Below are positions 42,806 through 50,387 of a stretch of 50,387 bases of DNA, in pieces. The DNA comes from Desulfobacterales bacterium HSG17 (GTDB lineage Bacteria; Desulfobacterota; Desulfobacteria; Desulfobacterales; Desulfococcaceae): the NCBI GenBank assembly GCA_030377945.1, contig JAUCGD010000003.1, forward strand, positions 1 to 50,387, read 5' to 3'. How positions within the stretch are numbered: the stretch's first letter is position 1; every line of letters starts with the position of its first letter. The position numbers and the translations under genes are program-made. Below the pieces are notes generated by a model, which saw only the letters and a list, made by a program, of their open reading frames with translations, was not told where the DNA came from and did no database searches.

Positions 42806-42910
42806 CGTTCCCAAGCTCCTGCTTGGGAACGCATGATAGCAAGCTCTGCTTGCTATTATAGGAAGCGGAGCTTCCAAGACCTCGTTCCCAACCTGGTGTT
42901 TGGGAACGAG
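42806..42910. repeat. Cluster of four hairpin repeats
   Basis: Four perfect inverted repeats stand side by side: CGTTCCCAAGC/GCTTGGGAACG (42806-42831), ATAGCAAGC/GCTTGCTAT (42836-42856), GGAAGC/GCTTCC (42861-42875) and CTCGTTCCCAA/TTGGGAACGAG (42881-42910). The first and last share the GTTCCCAA core. This is a dispersed intergenic element of the kind common in Desulfobacterota and cyanobacteria, not a gene. Confidence 0.75.
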
Positions 42911-42941
42911 CAGCCTGGAAATGAAAAACTTTTAATATATT

Positions 42942-43067
42942 GTCATCCAATTTTGGTTTTTCCAGGCATATCTTTTGCTGAGTACTAATCGACCGAACTT
43001 TATTCAGGATATTTAGATTATTTCCGCATATTGTTCTGAAAATACAATCTGTTTAACATAGGCAATA
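42942..43067. repeat. 126-bp direct repeat, copy 1 (23S rRNA 3'-end-like)
   Basis: This 126-bp segment recurs at 48776-48901 with only four differences that I can see. Its core, GCTGAGTACTAATCGACCGA (42978-42997), strongly resembles the last helix strand of 23S rRNA (CTGA..GGTACTAATCGACCG). The remainder would then correspond to the spacer after 23S. In this copy the following GTGCCCGG could be the first bases of a 5S gene that then breaks off. The two copies bracket the exported-protein genes. Confidence 0.6.
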
Positions 43068-43260
43068 AGCGTGCCCGGAAAAACCTAAGTTGGACTACTA
43101 TATACCATAAAAAACTAATTTGACATATATTAAAGGGGGTAACGGACTTAAAAAATGGTGTACTACCGTTTTTAATACTCAGATATATCTGTTCCAAATT
43201 TTAAGATCGACGTTTTAACCAAAAGTATAATGAGCCCCCAATTATAGCTTGTGAATAATA
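43068..43260. other. AT-rich spacer
   Basis: I see no gene, clear terminator or repeat here apart from the possible 5S fragment at its left end. It is the region downstream of the large exported-protein gene. Confidence 0.4.
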
Positions 43261-46200
43261 TTAATCGCCAAGGCAATAGAGATCATCGCTTTTAGACCCT
43301 ATATACAGACGTTTATTACTGCCAATTGCACATTGTGTAGCAGGGTTTAATGGATATGTCCAAATCGTCTCTCCATCCAACCCCAGACAGTGCAACGTAT
43401 ATATATCTGTTGTATATATTTTACCTTTTGAATCAAAAATTGGTGATATGGAATTGGTAATATCATGGAGAAAAAATTTATCACCAGTTAACGCATTAAA
43501 TGTGGACATACTTCCCCAATAACCACCTGCAATAATAATCTCATCATTGTAAAGTGCAGAGTAAGTCCCTCTCGGAGACCAACCGTTTACCCAGATTGTA
43601 TTCCCTTCATCATCAAAGGCAAATAAATGCCCCCACCCCATGGCCCCACTGAATACGGAGTAACCGCAATATATTATATCAGTGGAAGATATTGTAACTG
43701 GTGTTATATTTCCGGTACTCAATTCTTTTTCCCATAGCAATGTACCGTCGCTTCCATAACATAATAAATAATATGTGCGAATGAAATCGTATTGAATATA
43801 TGCTGGAATAATAATTTTACCCTGAGAGGTTAAACTTGGCGTACTATATACAGAGGAGATATAATCTGGCTTGATATTCCAATTGATAATGCCATCCTTG
43901 TTTACTGAATACAAGTATTTGGCACATACAAAATAGATGTCGTTATTTTTATATTCAATATGACCTGCATCAGAGGGCAAACTTAATTTCCAATTAAAAG
44001 TACCGTCTAATGTTAAAGAGTATATCCCATTATTTGAAGGCACGAAGATAGCATTTTCTGTTGAACTCAGGCACGGCGTCCCTGTCACCCCTTCAAGAAT
44101 AGGATATTGCCAAAGCAGATTGCCTGTACTGTCGATTGCATACAGATTGTTATTGCCGCAGATATAAACCGAATTATTCTTATCAATGATTGGATCGGAC
44201 GCGAAGGGTTCATCTATGTGATAAGAAAATATTATATTCGGTACATTTTTTGGACCTTCAACTAAAGCTTGTCCGGTGTGCCTGTTATCACAATGCATTG
44301 AAGGCCAAGGATCAAGATCAACAACACCATGGTCGCAAGCGTCGCCGATTCCATCACTATCCGAGTCTGTCTGATCCGGGTTCGGGGTGTCGGGGCAATT
44401 GTCTAAAGAATTTATAATGCCATCCCCATCGCTATCCGGTTCAATGCCATCTTCAGGCAATGATATTAGTATATTGTCAAAGCTATTGTGTTCTACACAT
44501 GCGCCTCCACTCCAGGCCCGAATGGCAACATTTCCTGTGAGCTGAGGATCGTCATTATCGACGTAATCAACCAAAAGTTTGTAGTCCGTCTGTGATTGTT
44601 CTTTTATATAAATTTTTATGTGATTGCCAACAGCCTCAATACGCACTCTGTGCCAGATATTTAAAGGAATTGTATATTCTCCTTGCATTAACATGGGATC
44701 ATCATTTTTTGAGAAAAAATAGTAATCATAGCCTTGATCCCACTTCCAACCCGTCCTGGCACCGAAGAAATAGTATCGGTTGCCGTCAGTATTTCTTCTG
44801 AAATGGATACCAAACCCAACGCCTTCTTTACGTATGACATCAAATTCAAAAATATAATCCGTCCATTCAGTTGAACCGACTGTTGATATTGCTTCTAAAT
44901 CACAGCCCTGTAAATTTATAGAATATTCTCCATTTTCAGTCAGCCAATTGCCACTTATTTCATTCCAGCCATCTGAATTATTGTCATTGAAGTCATCTTC
45001 AAAGAGTATTGCTCCAGGTGTTTCACATTCATCACCTATACCGTCACCATCTGAGTCGGATTGATTCGGATTCGGGGTATCAGGGCAATTATCTATTTCA
45101 TCTGAAACACCATCATTGTCTGAATCAACAACACAGGGCAAATCACTGCCATTGCAATCTTGATCTATGCCATCGCCGCAGATTTCGGTTGCCCCTGGAT
45201 TTACATCTTTGTCATTATCATCACAATCATCGCCACCCAAATATAAATCAAAATAGAGATCTCCGTCTGCATCGGGGTCACAGGCGTCACCAAATCCATC
45301 GTCATCTAAGTCATCTTGATTTGGGTTTGAAATTTTGGGGCAATTATCTATGTAGTCAGGTACGCTATCAATATCAGTATCATTACCTTCAGAAGGGAAT
45401 ATCTTTTTGTTATCACTATTATTGTAATTGTTTTTGTATGTATGTAACCACCAATCCATATGTGACATCAACTTCATTCGATTCCATTGGATTGTTCCCC
45501 AATCACCAAAATTACCTGAAAAGAGGAGATAATTATAACTTTTTGAGTTGGAGGATATTTTAGTTAATCTCGGTACAATTTTCAAATTGTAAAAGAATGG
45601 AGGCCAGTATATACCATTTTGACCTGCACTTTCTGTTAGACATTCTATTCCATTATAAGAAATAGTATAGTTTCCTGGTCTAGGATAGCATGCATGACTA
45701 CCTTGAGCTATATAAACATTTGGATTATCATCTATTTTATATACATTATTCCAAGGGACGATAACATAATCTTTTGACCATTTAATCGTTTCCAGTTCAT
45801 TTACAAATTCGACTTCTTGATCAAAAATATCTAAATGATGCCCATAGAGAACATACTTAGGTGTATATCCATAATTTTCTTCTAAAATGACAATTATTCT
45901 TTCGTTATCACATTCGTGTGGAGTAATATAATGAGATATACCTTGTTTTGGGTCATAATGATAATAAAAGATATAGGTCAGATATATATAACCATCATCT
46001 TGAATAGCAGTTGCATATACGGTTCGAGTCTCGTCTAACAAAGATTTACCATCATATATAAGTGAATAGTTGCTTGAGGCATATGCAGCTAATTTATCAG
46101 AACCATCTATAATATCAACAATTTCAATAGGAGCGAATATTTTTGTTTGGTCTACTAAAATAGGTTTTTTAGTAAATACATCTGTAATATCGGCTGGAAA

Positions 46201-47448
46201 ATAAAGCTCACCTTCATTAAAATATAATCTTGGTTTATATTGATTAAGAAGGCTATTAATAAAAGATTCTTCAGCTATTAATTCATAATCAACTATAATT
46301 GATTGTACCCAACAAGTTGTTTTAGAGATTACTGAAGTTCCCTGAATTTCCAAGTCCATTTTACCAATTTTACTTGGCACAATCATTTTGCTAAAAACTC
46401 CCTCAAATTCCCAAGGAGATGATTGAGGGTTATCAATTAATACTTTTTCCGTATCATAACGCCCATCTAAATTTATCTCTGCATAAAGATAAATTTTTCT
46501 ATAATGCCAAGCGTATTTACTATTAAATTCACCATAAACTTTAAAAGTGAATGCACCGCCCTGTTTTACTGGTGAAGTGATTTCCAATTTATTTATTTTG
46601 TAGTAACCGATTGCAATAAACACTGTGGTGAAGTGATTTGTCTTAATGGTAATAGTTCTTTCATCACTATTAATGTCTATTATCAAAAGAGGATCCCATA
46701 CATCTTCCTCTTCATTGTAATAAAGTGCAGAGATGAACTTTTTACATTCTTCAAGACTTGCATATCCTGCATTTTGAATATTTTGGACAGGTATTTTAAA
46801 TGTTAAAGTAATATATTTTTCAAAAATCTGCCCATCCGGCCCTAAATCTATAGTCGGAATTAGTGGGGTTACGTCAGGCATATCTTCATCTTCTACCAGA
46901 GCGTAAGACATAAAGATATTCTGTGGCTCAGACAAGGCATCCTCAGTGATTTCTATCTCAACTTCCGTGCCATCAAAAAGAGTTGCCTGAACCATTCCAC
47001 CTTCTGTTCCAATTCTTTCAACTGCTTCAAGAATTACCCCTAAAATTTTAATGCTATAGCTGAATCTTTGCCTATTTGAATTTGAAAATATCCACTTTTT
47101 TTTATCAGTAGTTGCTCCTGATAAAAAAATATTCGACTCCTCAGAATACTCAAAATAAGGCTTCCCATCTGCTGTAAATCCATCAGCATTCACTACCGTA
47201 ACACTCGGCTCACTAATACTCTCAACAACAACTTTAATAGGCGTTAACAAAACATCATCAGAAATATTTTTCAGCGAAACATCCATATAGCTCGTCTTTG
47301 CTCTGCGGTCATATCTTAAACCGGATTTTTCCAACTGAATTTTATCTGTCACATCGGTTTCAGCATAGGAAAAAGATGCAACTGCGATAAAAATACATGA
47401 TATTAAGGCGATAACCATTGGTCGAAGAAAACTTAAGAGTCGTATCAT
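43261..47448 (-). CDS. Large exported modular protein (Vps62-like, TSP3, metal-binding motif, LamG-like, PQQ-type propeller)
   Basis: The 1395-residue protein starts after GGGAGG with a signal peptide (about 1-30, ending S-Y-A-E). The N-terminal third is beta-rich. Residues about 410-640 resemble the Vps62/DUF946 fold (V-Y-I-A-Q-G-S-H-A-C-Y-P-R-P-G-N-Y). Thrombospondin type 3 calcium-binding repeats follow at about 684-720, 770-805 and 990-1022, recognised by N-C-P-(D/K)-x-x-N-P-(N/D)-Q and the D-x-D-x-D-G runs. A MopE-type motif (D-D-C-D-D-N-D ... C-G-D-G-I-D-Q-D-C-N-G) is near 736-768. A LamG/DUF1080-like sandwich lies at about 812-985. The last 360 residues form a PQQ-type beta-propeller with repeated S-x-D-G-x-x-x-W. 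No sorting signal is visible at the C-terminus. Expression is likely under a cyclic-di-GMP riboswitch just upstream. Probably a surface or matrix protein. Confidence 0.85.
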   Translation of the reverse strand: MIRLLSFLRPMVIALISCIFIAVASFSYAETDVTDKIQLEKSGLRYDRRAKTSYMDVSLKNISDDVLLTPIKVVVESISEPSVTVVNADGFTADGKPYFEYSEESNIFLSGATTDKKKWIFSNSNRQRFSYSIKILGVILEAVERIGTEGGMVQATLFDGTEVEIEITEDALSEPQNIFMSYALVEDEDMPDVTPLIPTIDLGPDGQIFEKYITLTFKIPVQNIQNAGYASLEECKKFISALYYNEEEDVWDPLLIIDINSDERTITIKTNHFTTVFIAIGYYKINKLEITSPVKQGGAFTFKVYGEFNSKYAWHYRKIYLYAEINLDGRYDTEKVLIDNPQSSPWEFEGVFSKMIVPSKIGKMDLEIQGTSVISKTTCWVQSIIVDYELIAEESFINSLLNQYKPRLYFNEGELYFPADITDVFTKKPILVDQTKIFAPIEIVDIIDGSDKLAAYASSNYSLIYDGKSLLDETRTVYATAIQDDGYIYLTYIFYYHYDPKQGISHYITPHECDNERIIVILEENYGYTPKYVLYGHHLDIFDQEVEFVNELETIKWSKDYVIVPWNNVYKIDDNPNVYIAQGSHACYPRPGNYTISYNGIECLTESAGQNGIYWPPFFYNLKIVPRLTKISSNSKSYNYLLFSGNFGDWGTIQWNRMKLMSHMDWWLHTYKNNYNNSDNKKIFPSEGNDTDIDSVPDYIDNCPKISNPNQDDLDDDGFGDACDPDADGDLYFDLYLGGDDCDDNDKDVNPGATEICGDGIDQDCNGSDLPCVVDSDNDGVSDEIDNCPDTPNPNQSDSDGDGIGDECETPGAILFEDDFNDNNSDGWNEISGNWLTENGEYSINLQGCDLEAISTVGSTEWTDYIFEFDVIRKEGVGFGIHFRRNTDGNRYYFFGARTGWKWDQGYDYYFFSKNDDPMLMQGEYTIPLNIWHRVRIEAVGNHIKIYIKEQSQTDYKLLVDYVDNDDPQLTGNVAIRAWSGGACVEHNSFDNILISLPEDGIEPDSDGDGIINSLDNCPDTPNPDQTDSDSDGIGDACDHGVVDLDPWPSMHCDNRHTGQALVEGPKNVPNIIFSYHIDEPFASDPIIDKNNSVYICGNNNLYAIDSTGNLLWQYPILEGVTGTPCLSSTENAIFVPSNNGIYSLTLDGTFNWKLSLPSDAGHIEYKNNDIYFVCAKYLYSVNKDGIINWNIKPDYISSVYSTPSLTSQGKIIIPAYIQYDFIRTYYLLCYGSDGTLLWEKELSTGNITPVTISSTDIIYCGYSVFSGAMGWGHLFAFDDEGNTIWVNGWSPRGTYSALYNDEIIIAGGYWGSMSTFNALTGDKFFLHDITNSISPIFDSKGKIYTTDIYTLHCLGLDGETIWTYPLNPATQCAIGSNKRLYIGSKSDDLYCLGD

Positions 47449-47487
47449 ACTTTCCTCCCTGTTAATGCTAATTGGCTACAATTAAAT

Positions 47488-47610
47488 AAAAAAAGCCGGA
47501 TTATCAAAAGTTGATAAACAACTTCTGGCAACCCGGCTATTCTTTATAAAGAACCCGTGGCTTTCCGTACAACCTCAAAAACTCACTGAAAGTGGCTGTG
47601 TGGCTTTATC
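47488..47610 (-). promoter_or_regulatory. Cyclic-di-GMP-I (GEMM) riboswitch with overlapping terminator, copy 1
   Basis: Read on the minus strand, the segment 47610-47527 has the layout of a GEMM-I aptamer: AAGCCACACAGCC, a hairpin, GGTTGTACGGAAAGCCACGGG, a short hairpin and AATAGCCGGGTTGCC. The last stretch also forms one arm of a terminator: its GCCGG pairs with CCGGC after an inner AAGTTG/CAACTT stem, followed by seven T (47539-47488). The start of the large exported protein is about 40 bases farther. Ligand binding should decide between aptamer and terminator. It follows the stop of the PEP-CTERM gene at 47651. Confidence 0.75.
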
Positions 47611-47650
47611 AGAAGCGACTATTCACGCTGTCACATTCCAAAAATAAACT

Positions 47651-48241
47651 TTAGGATTTATTATTCCTTCTTCTCATGGAAAATAAACCAATTAAACCGC
47701 TGCTTAAAAGAAACATTGTACCCGGTTCCGGTACAGGGGATGTGGAAGAAGCAGTCGTCAGATAAACATTATCTATATTGACAAATGATTCAACTGAGTT
47801 TTCCCAGGAACTTAACTGAAATTCCAAACCTAAAAGTGTAATTGCCGGATCAATTCCTGAAAGGTCCCAACTGACAGTTCCAGAGTCAGACTCATCAAGA
47901 AGTATAAAATCAATTTCATCACCGCTGTCACCATCAAAAACCCAAGCAAAGAACTCATCATCATTATCAATTGCTTCTGTAAAGGTGTATTCAAAATTCA
48001 AAGACAAAAGATTTTCTGGGACTGGAATCCCCGGATCATCCAAATAAGGGTCATTAGAAAGAAAAACTGTCATAAATACTTCATCTTCATACATTGTTGC
48101 AGAACTTCCGTCTGCTGAAACATAAACAGATAGATCAGCATAAAAATCATTTAAATCAACTGCAATTGTCCCTGCATTAACAGTTGCAAATGGGAAAAGT
48201 AAAAAAGCAAGCACCACCATAATTCTGAATTTTGATTTCAT
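47651..48241 (-). CDS. PEP-CTERM exported protein
   Basis: The 196-residue protein has a signal peptide (about 1-23, cleavage after V-N-A) and a beta-rich, strongly acidic middle with many D and S. A typical PEP-CTERM sorting tail ends it: V-P-E-P-G-T at about 170-175, a hydrophobic helix and the basic end R-R-R-N-N-K-S. Such proteins are processed by exosortase and are linked to extracellular matrix or polysaccharide. No exosortase is in the window. It has GGAGG upstream and a riboswitch with terminator in its leader. Confidence 0.88.
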   Translation of the reverse strand: MKSKFRIMVVLAFLLFPFATVNAGTIAVDLNDFYADLSVYVSADGSSATMYEDEVFMTVFLSNDPYLDDPGIPVPENLLSLNFEYTFTEAIDNDDEFFAWVFDGDSGDEIDFILLDESDSGTVSWDLSGIDPAITLLGLEFQLSSWENSVESFVNIDNVYLTTASSTSPVPEPGTMFLLSSGLIGLFSMRRRNNKS

Positions 48242-48286
48242 TGTTCAATTTCCTCCTTTTTCATTTAATAGTTTGTTGGTCTTCAT

Positions 48287-48390
48287 AAAAAAAGCCGGGC
48301 TGCCTTTCTTTGGTACTCAAGGCAACCCGGCTATCTTAATTTAAGACCCGTGGATTTCCGTCCCTGCTTCACAACAGGTTTGGCTTTATC
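48287..48390 (-). promoter_or_regulatory. Cyclic-di-GMP-I (GEMM) riboswitch with overlapping terminator, copy 2
   Basis: On the minus strand 48390-48321 contains AAGCCAAACCTG, a hairpin to CAGGGACGGAAATCCACGGG, a TCTTAA/TTAAGA hairpin and TAGCCGGGTTGCC, the GEMM-I plan. The closing strand GCCGGGTTGCCTT also pairs with AAGGCAGCCCGGC, followed by seven T (48332-48287), a strong terminator. The PEP-CTERM start is 45 bases downstream, with GGAGG just before it. The two copies in this window differ mostly in the loops, as expected for a conserved aptamer. Confidence 0.82.
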
Positions 48391-48775
48391 GATTAAAAAT
48401 TTTCAGTAAAGATATTCAAATCCAATTGAAATTTTATATCGGTAGTTTCAATATGTCCTTTTGAACTTTATTGAATATGAAAGCCATAAAAATAAAAATC
48501 CTTAATAATGAAAAGTAATATATGTTTAAAAATTGATGCATATTTTATGCCAATTCGTTGAGCAGTTGTTAGGATAAGCATAAAATTCAGTTTGTTATAA
48601 AATCTACAAAATTATTGACAGTAAAAAATCTACAAAATTTGTAGTACCAACTCCATATTTTGGAGATTAATTTTATTTCCACCTCATTTTTACAATTCAC
48701 ATTTGCTCTTTTTTAGAAGGATTCTGATAACCATCAGAAAAATTGTTAATCATTAAAACAGATAATGTCAATATA
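48391..48775. other. Leader/promoter region of the PEP-CTERM gene and AT-rich spacer
   Basis: No gene is visible. A perfect palindrome CTACAAAATTTGTAG lies at 48630-48644, with a further half-site (ATCTACAAAAT) at about 48602 and a TTGACA at 48615-48620 between them. This could be a promoter with a repressor site. CTCCA/TGGAG at 48651-48665 makes a small hairpin. The promoter for the riboswitch leader must lie above 48390, but I cannot point to it. Confidence 0.35.
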
Positions 48776-48901
48776 GTCATCCAATTTTGGTTTTTCCAAG
48801 CATATCTTTTGCTGAATACTAATCGACCGAACTTTATTCAGGATATTTAGATTTTTTCCGAATATTGTTCTGAAAATACAATCTGTTTAACATAGGCAAT
48901 A
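48776..48901. repeat. 126-bp direct repeat, copy 2 (23S rRNA 3'-end-like)
   Basis: Second copy of the repeat at 42942, same orientation and length with four differences (for example GCTGAATAC instead of GCTGAGTAC). It ends at the point where the left terminal inverted repeat of the insertion sequence begins, whereas copy 1 continues with AGCGTGCCCGG. Confidence 0.75.
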
Positions 48902-50207
48902 GACATTATCGGGAATAAGAGGCTCATAATTGTTGCAGTTTATCCATTTGTACATTATAATCCAGTTTTTAAAAATTTTACATGATTTTAGATAGTTGTA
49001 TATAAATTTATTTTTGGCATAATTATTGCTTAGGAGATATACTGTGATTACATATGATATGATAAAAAGAAATATTCTGCTTTTTTTAACATTTACAGGA
49101 CTTTATCCTGAAGAATTTGAATTTTTTTTGCCATTCTTTAAGAAATCATGGGAAGATTATATCATAGAAAATCGTATTAAGGGAAAAAAGCGGAAGCGGA
49201 AATACGGTGGCGGGAGTAAGGCAAAGTTGGATAAAATTGAAAATAAACTCCTGTTTATTTTGATTTATGTAAAACTATATCCTTTACAAGCGGTTATCGG
49301 TTTTATGTTTGGTATGAGTCAGGCTCAGGCTAATGTATGGATCCACATATTGAGCCAGGTTTTGAAAGCAGCTTTAGCAGGCTTGGGGGAACTGCCGGAG
49401 CGAGTTCCTCAGAATCTTGAAAAGATTTTACGTGAAGAAGGAGCGGAGGAAATTTCGATTGATGCAACAGAAGGGAGATGCCAACGCCCAAAAGACAATG
49501 AAAAGCAAAAACAGTATTACAGCGGCAAGAAAAAAACGCATACGATAAAAAATAACCTGATTATTAACAATGAAAATAGGAAAGTAAAATATTTGAGCAA
49601 AACCTGTGAAGGGAAAAAGCACGATAAGAAAATCTGTGATGAAGAGCAGCCGACTTATCCCGAAGGAATTACCCTGAATAAGGATACCGGATACCAAGGT
49701 TACGAACCTGAAGGAGTTATCACTCGCCAACCTAAAAAGAAGCCTCGGGGAGGAGAACTCACCCATTTTGAAAAAAATCAAAATTCGATTATTTCAAGCA
49801 CTCGAATTGTAGTTGAACATGTAATTTCAGGGGTAAAAAGATGTCGCATAGTTAAAGATGTATACCGCAATACAAAGGAAAATTTCGACGACCTTGTGAT
49901 GGAAATCGCATGTGGGTTACATAATTTCAGGACAGAGCATCGCAAGACCTGAAAAAACAATGCGAATTTATAATATTCCGTATTTATTAGAAGATAGGCG
50001 ATTTAGGCTCTGAATTTCAAAATATTGTCTATTACTCGGAATAATGCGGAAAATATCTTTTAATGAAATGAGAGGAGTTTATCATTATGGCACTATTCTA
50101 ATTTCAAAAAATAGGTGCAGCTTAATGTGGTATATATCTTAAAATTTTTTGATACATATCTATTTAAAGGATTGTCAAACGATTTTTTTTATTTCCGATA
50201 ATGTCTA
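48900..50207 (+). mobile_element. IS5-type insertion sequence
   Basis: Terminal inverted repeats TAGACATTATCGGGAATAA (48900-48918) and its complement with one change (50189-50207) bracket one intact transposase gene, giving about 1.3 kb. A weaker inner match to the left end, starting AATAGACAATAT on the minus strand at about 50034, would give a more usual length of about 1.14 kb, so the right end is not certain. No clear target duplication is visible. Confidence 0.65.
49044..49952 (+). CDS. IS5-family DDE transposase
   Basis: Start at GTG 49044, seven bases after AGGAG, giving 302 residues. The N-terminal part (about 5-115) is the helix-turn-helix region typical of ISL2/DDE_Tnp_4-type transposases (F-G-M-S-Q-A-Q-A-N-x-W). 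The catalytic triad is complete: D140 in S-I-D-A-T-E, D214 in N-K-D-T-G-Y-Q-G-Y and E258 in V-V-E-H-V-I-S-G-V-K-R. Length and motifs are normal, with no frameshift or early stop, so the enzyme may be active. A very basic K/R stretch (47-54) may contact the DNA ends. Confidence 0.88.
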   Translation: MITYDMIKRNILLFLTFTGLYPEEFEFFLPFFKKSWEDYIIENRIKGKKRKRKYGGGSKAKLDKIENKLLFILIYVKLYPLQAVIGFMFGMSQAQANVWIHILSQVLKAALAGLGELPERVPQNLEKILREEGAEEISIDATEGRCQRPKDNEKQKQYYSGKKKTHTIKNNLIINNENRKVKYLSKTCEGKKHDKKICDEEQPTYPEGITLNKDTGYQGYEPEGVITRQPKKKPRGGELTHFEKNQNSIISSTRIVVEHVISGVKRCRIVKDVYRNTKENFDDLVMEIACGLHNFRTEHRKT

Positions 50208-50358
50208 TTTTATCAACTGCTTTTTCAAGTATCTTGCGTTCCTTAATCGGCTGTTCTTTTCGGATAAGTTTATATGAATATACCTTTTGCTTAACAGAAT
50301 GAAATAATTATGTTACTATTATCCCTTGAACAATAAAATTACGCAAGGAGATAATATA
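49953..50358. other. Right part of the insertion sequence and leader of the next gene
   Basis: The stretch holds both candidate right ends of the insertion sequence (about 50034 and 50207). On the minus strand a 47-codon open stretch across the outer end (L-I-R-K-E-Q-P-I-K-E-R-K-I-L-E-K-A-V) has no start codon, so I do not call it a gene. The last 30 bases carry the ribosome site of the next gene. Confidence 0.4.
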
Positions 50359-50387
50359 ATGATAAAAGATAATGATCAAAACAGTGA
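50359..50387 (+). CDS. 5' end of a gene running off the right edge
   Basis: ATG at 50359 follows AAGGAG (50345-50350) at good spacing and opens M-I-K-D-N-D-Q-N-S before the window ends. Nothing can be said about function. Confidence 0.5.

Noticed and set aside
42768..42950. Open frame on the minus strand across the hairpin cluster
   Set aside because: It is translation of inverted repeats with no ribosome site.
42978..43075. True 23S or 5S rRNA gene
   Set aside because: Only about 20-35 bases resemble the 23S end and at most the first 8 bases resemble 5S; no rRNA body is present.
45009..45563. Open frame on the plus strand rich in His, Arg and Leu
   Set aside because: It is the antisense reading of the Asp-rich calcium-binding repeats of the exported protein; the odd composition comes from GAT/GAC codons read backwards.
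50150..50295. Short protein on the minus strand near the IS end
   Set aside because: Forty-odd sensible-looking codons but no start codon after the upstream stop, and it crosses the candidate inverted repeat.

Overview
The window looks like a chromosomal segment of a Gram-negative, anaerobic, AT-rich bacterium of the Desulfobacterota, most likely the Desulfobacterales. The basis is an Rnf electron-transport cluster preceded by a multihaem cytochrome c, many large multidomain two-component proteins, a sigma-54 regulator, a PEP-CTERM exported protein and class I cyclic-di-GMP riboswitches. Species-level assignment is not possible from the sequence alone.

Region 1 (418-18383, all +) is a signalling island. 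Four giant paralogous transducers share an intracellular core of one membrane HAMP, seven divergent HAMP-like units and one GAF domain. They differ in periplasmic sensor and in output. Two have no output domain, one has three receiver domains but no kinase, and only one has a histidine kinase plus a receiver. Two secreted single-Cache proteins sit among them. The island ends with a receiver-PP2C phosphatase, a SiaB-type kinase and a SiaC-type phosphoprotein, so the likely output is a Sia-type partner switch.

Region 2 (18481-29522) has a MaoC-like double-hotdog hydratase, then a minus-strand operon (receiver-histidine kinase, sigma-54 activator, an unknown small protein, a GNAT acetyltransferase). 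Divergent from it is a sigma-54 promoter serving two Gly-rich small proteins. Next come a sensor kinase/response regulator pair, a deleted kinase remnant and a three-PAS soluble kinase.

Region 3 (29617-34603, minus) is a compact operon of three unrecognised coiled-coil proteins, one with a C-terminal membrane anchor, plus a class III nucleotide cyclase fused to a degenerate GGDEF domain.

Region 4 (34953-41743, +) is a pentahaem cytochrome followed by rnfC-D-G-E-A-B. RnfC lacks the usual FMN/NADH-site motifs, while RnfB carries a C-terminal GltD/NfnB-like FAD/NAD(P) module. The pyridine-nucleotide site appears to have moved between subunits. A strong terminator follows.

Region 5 (41744-50387) is repeat-rich. 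It holds hairpin repeats, a broken gene, and two copies of a 126-bp repeat whose core resembles the 3' end of 23S rRNA. Between the copies lie two exported-protein genes, each behind its own cyclic-di-GMP-I-type riboswitch with an overlapping terminator. An IS5-type insertion sequence and the start of a further gene close the window. I saw no tRNA, intact rRNA or CRISPR array.
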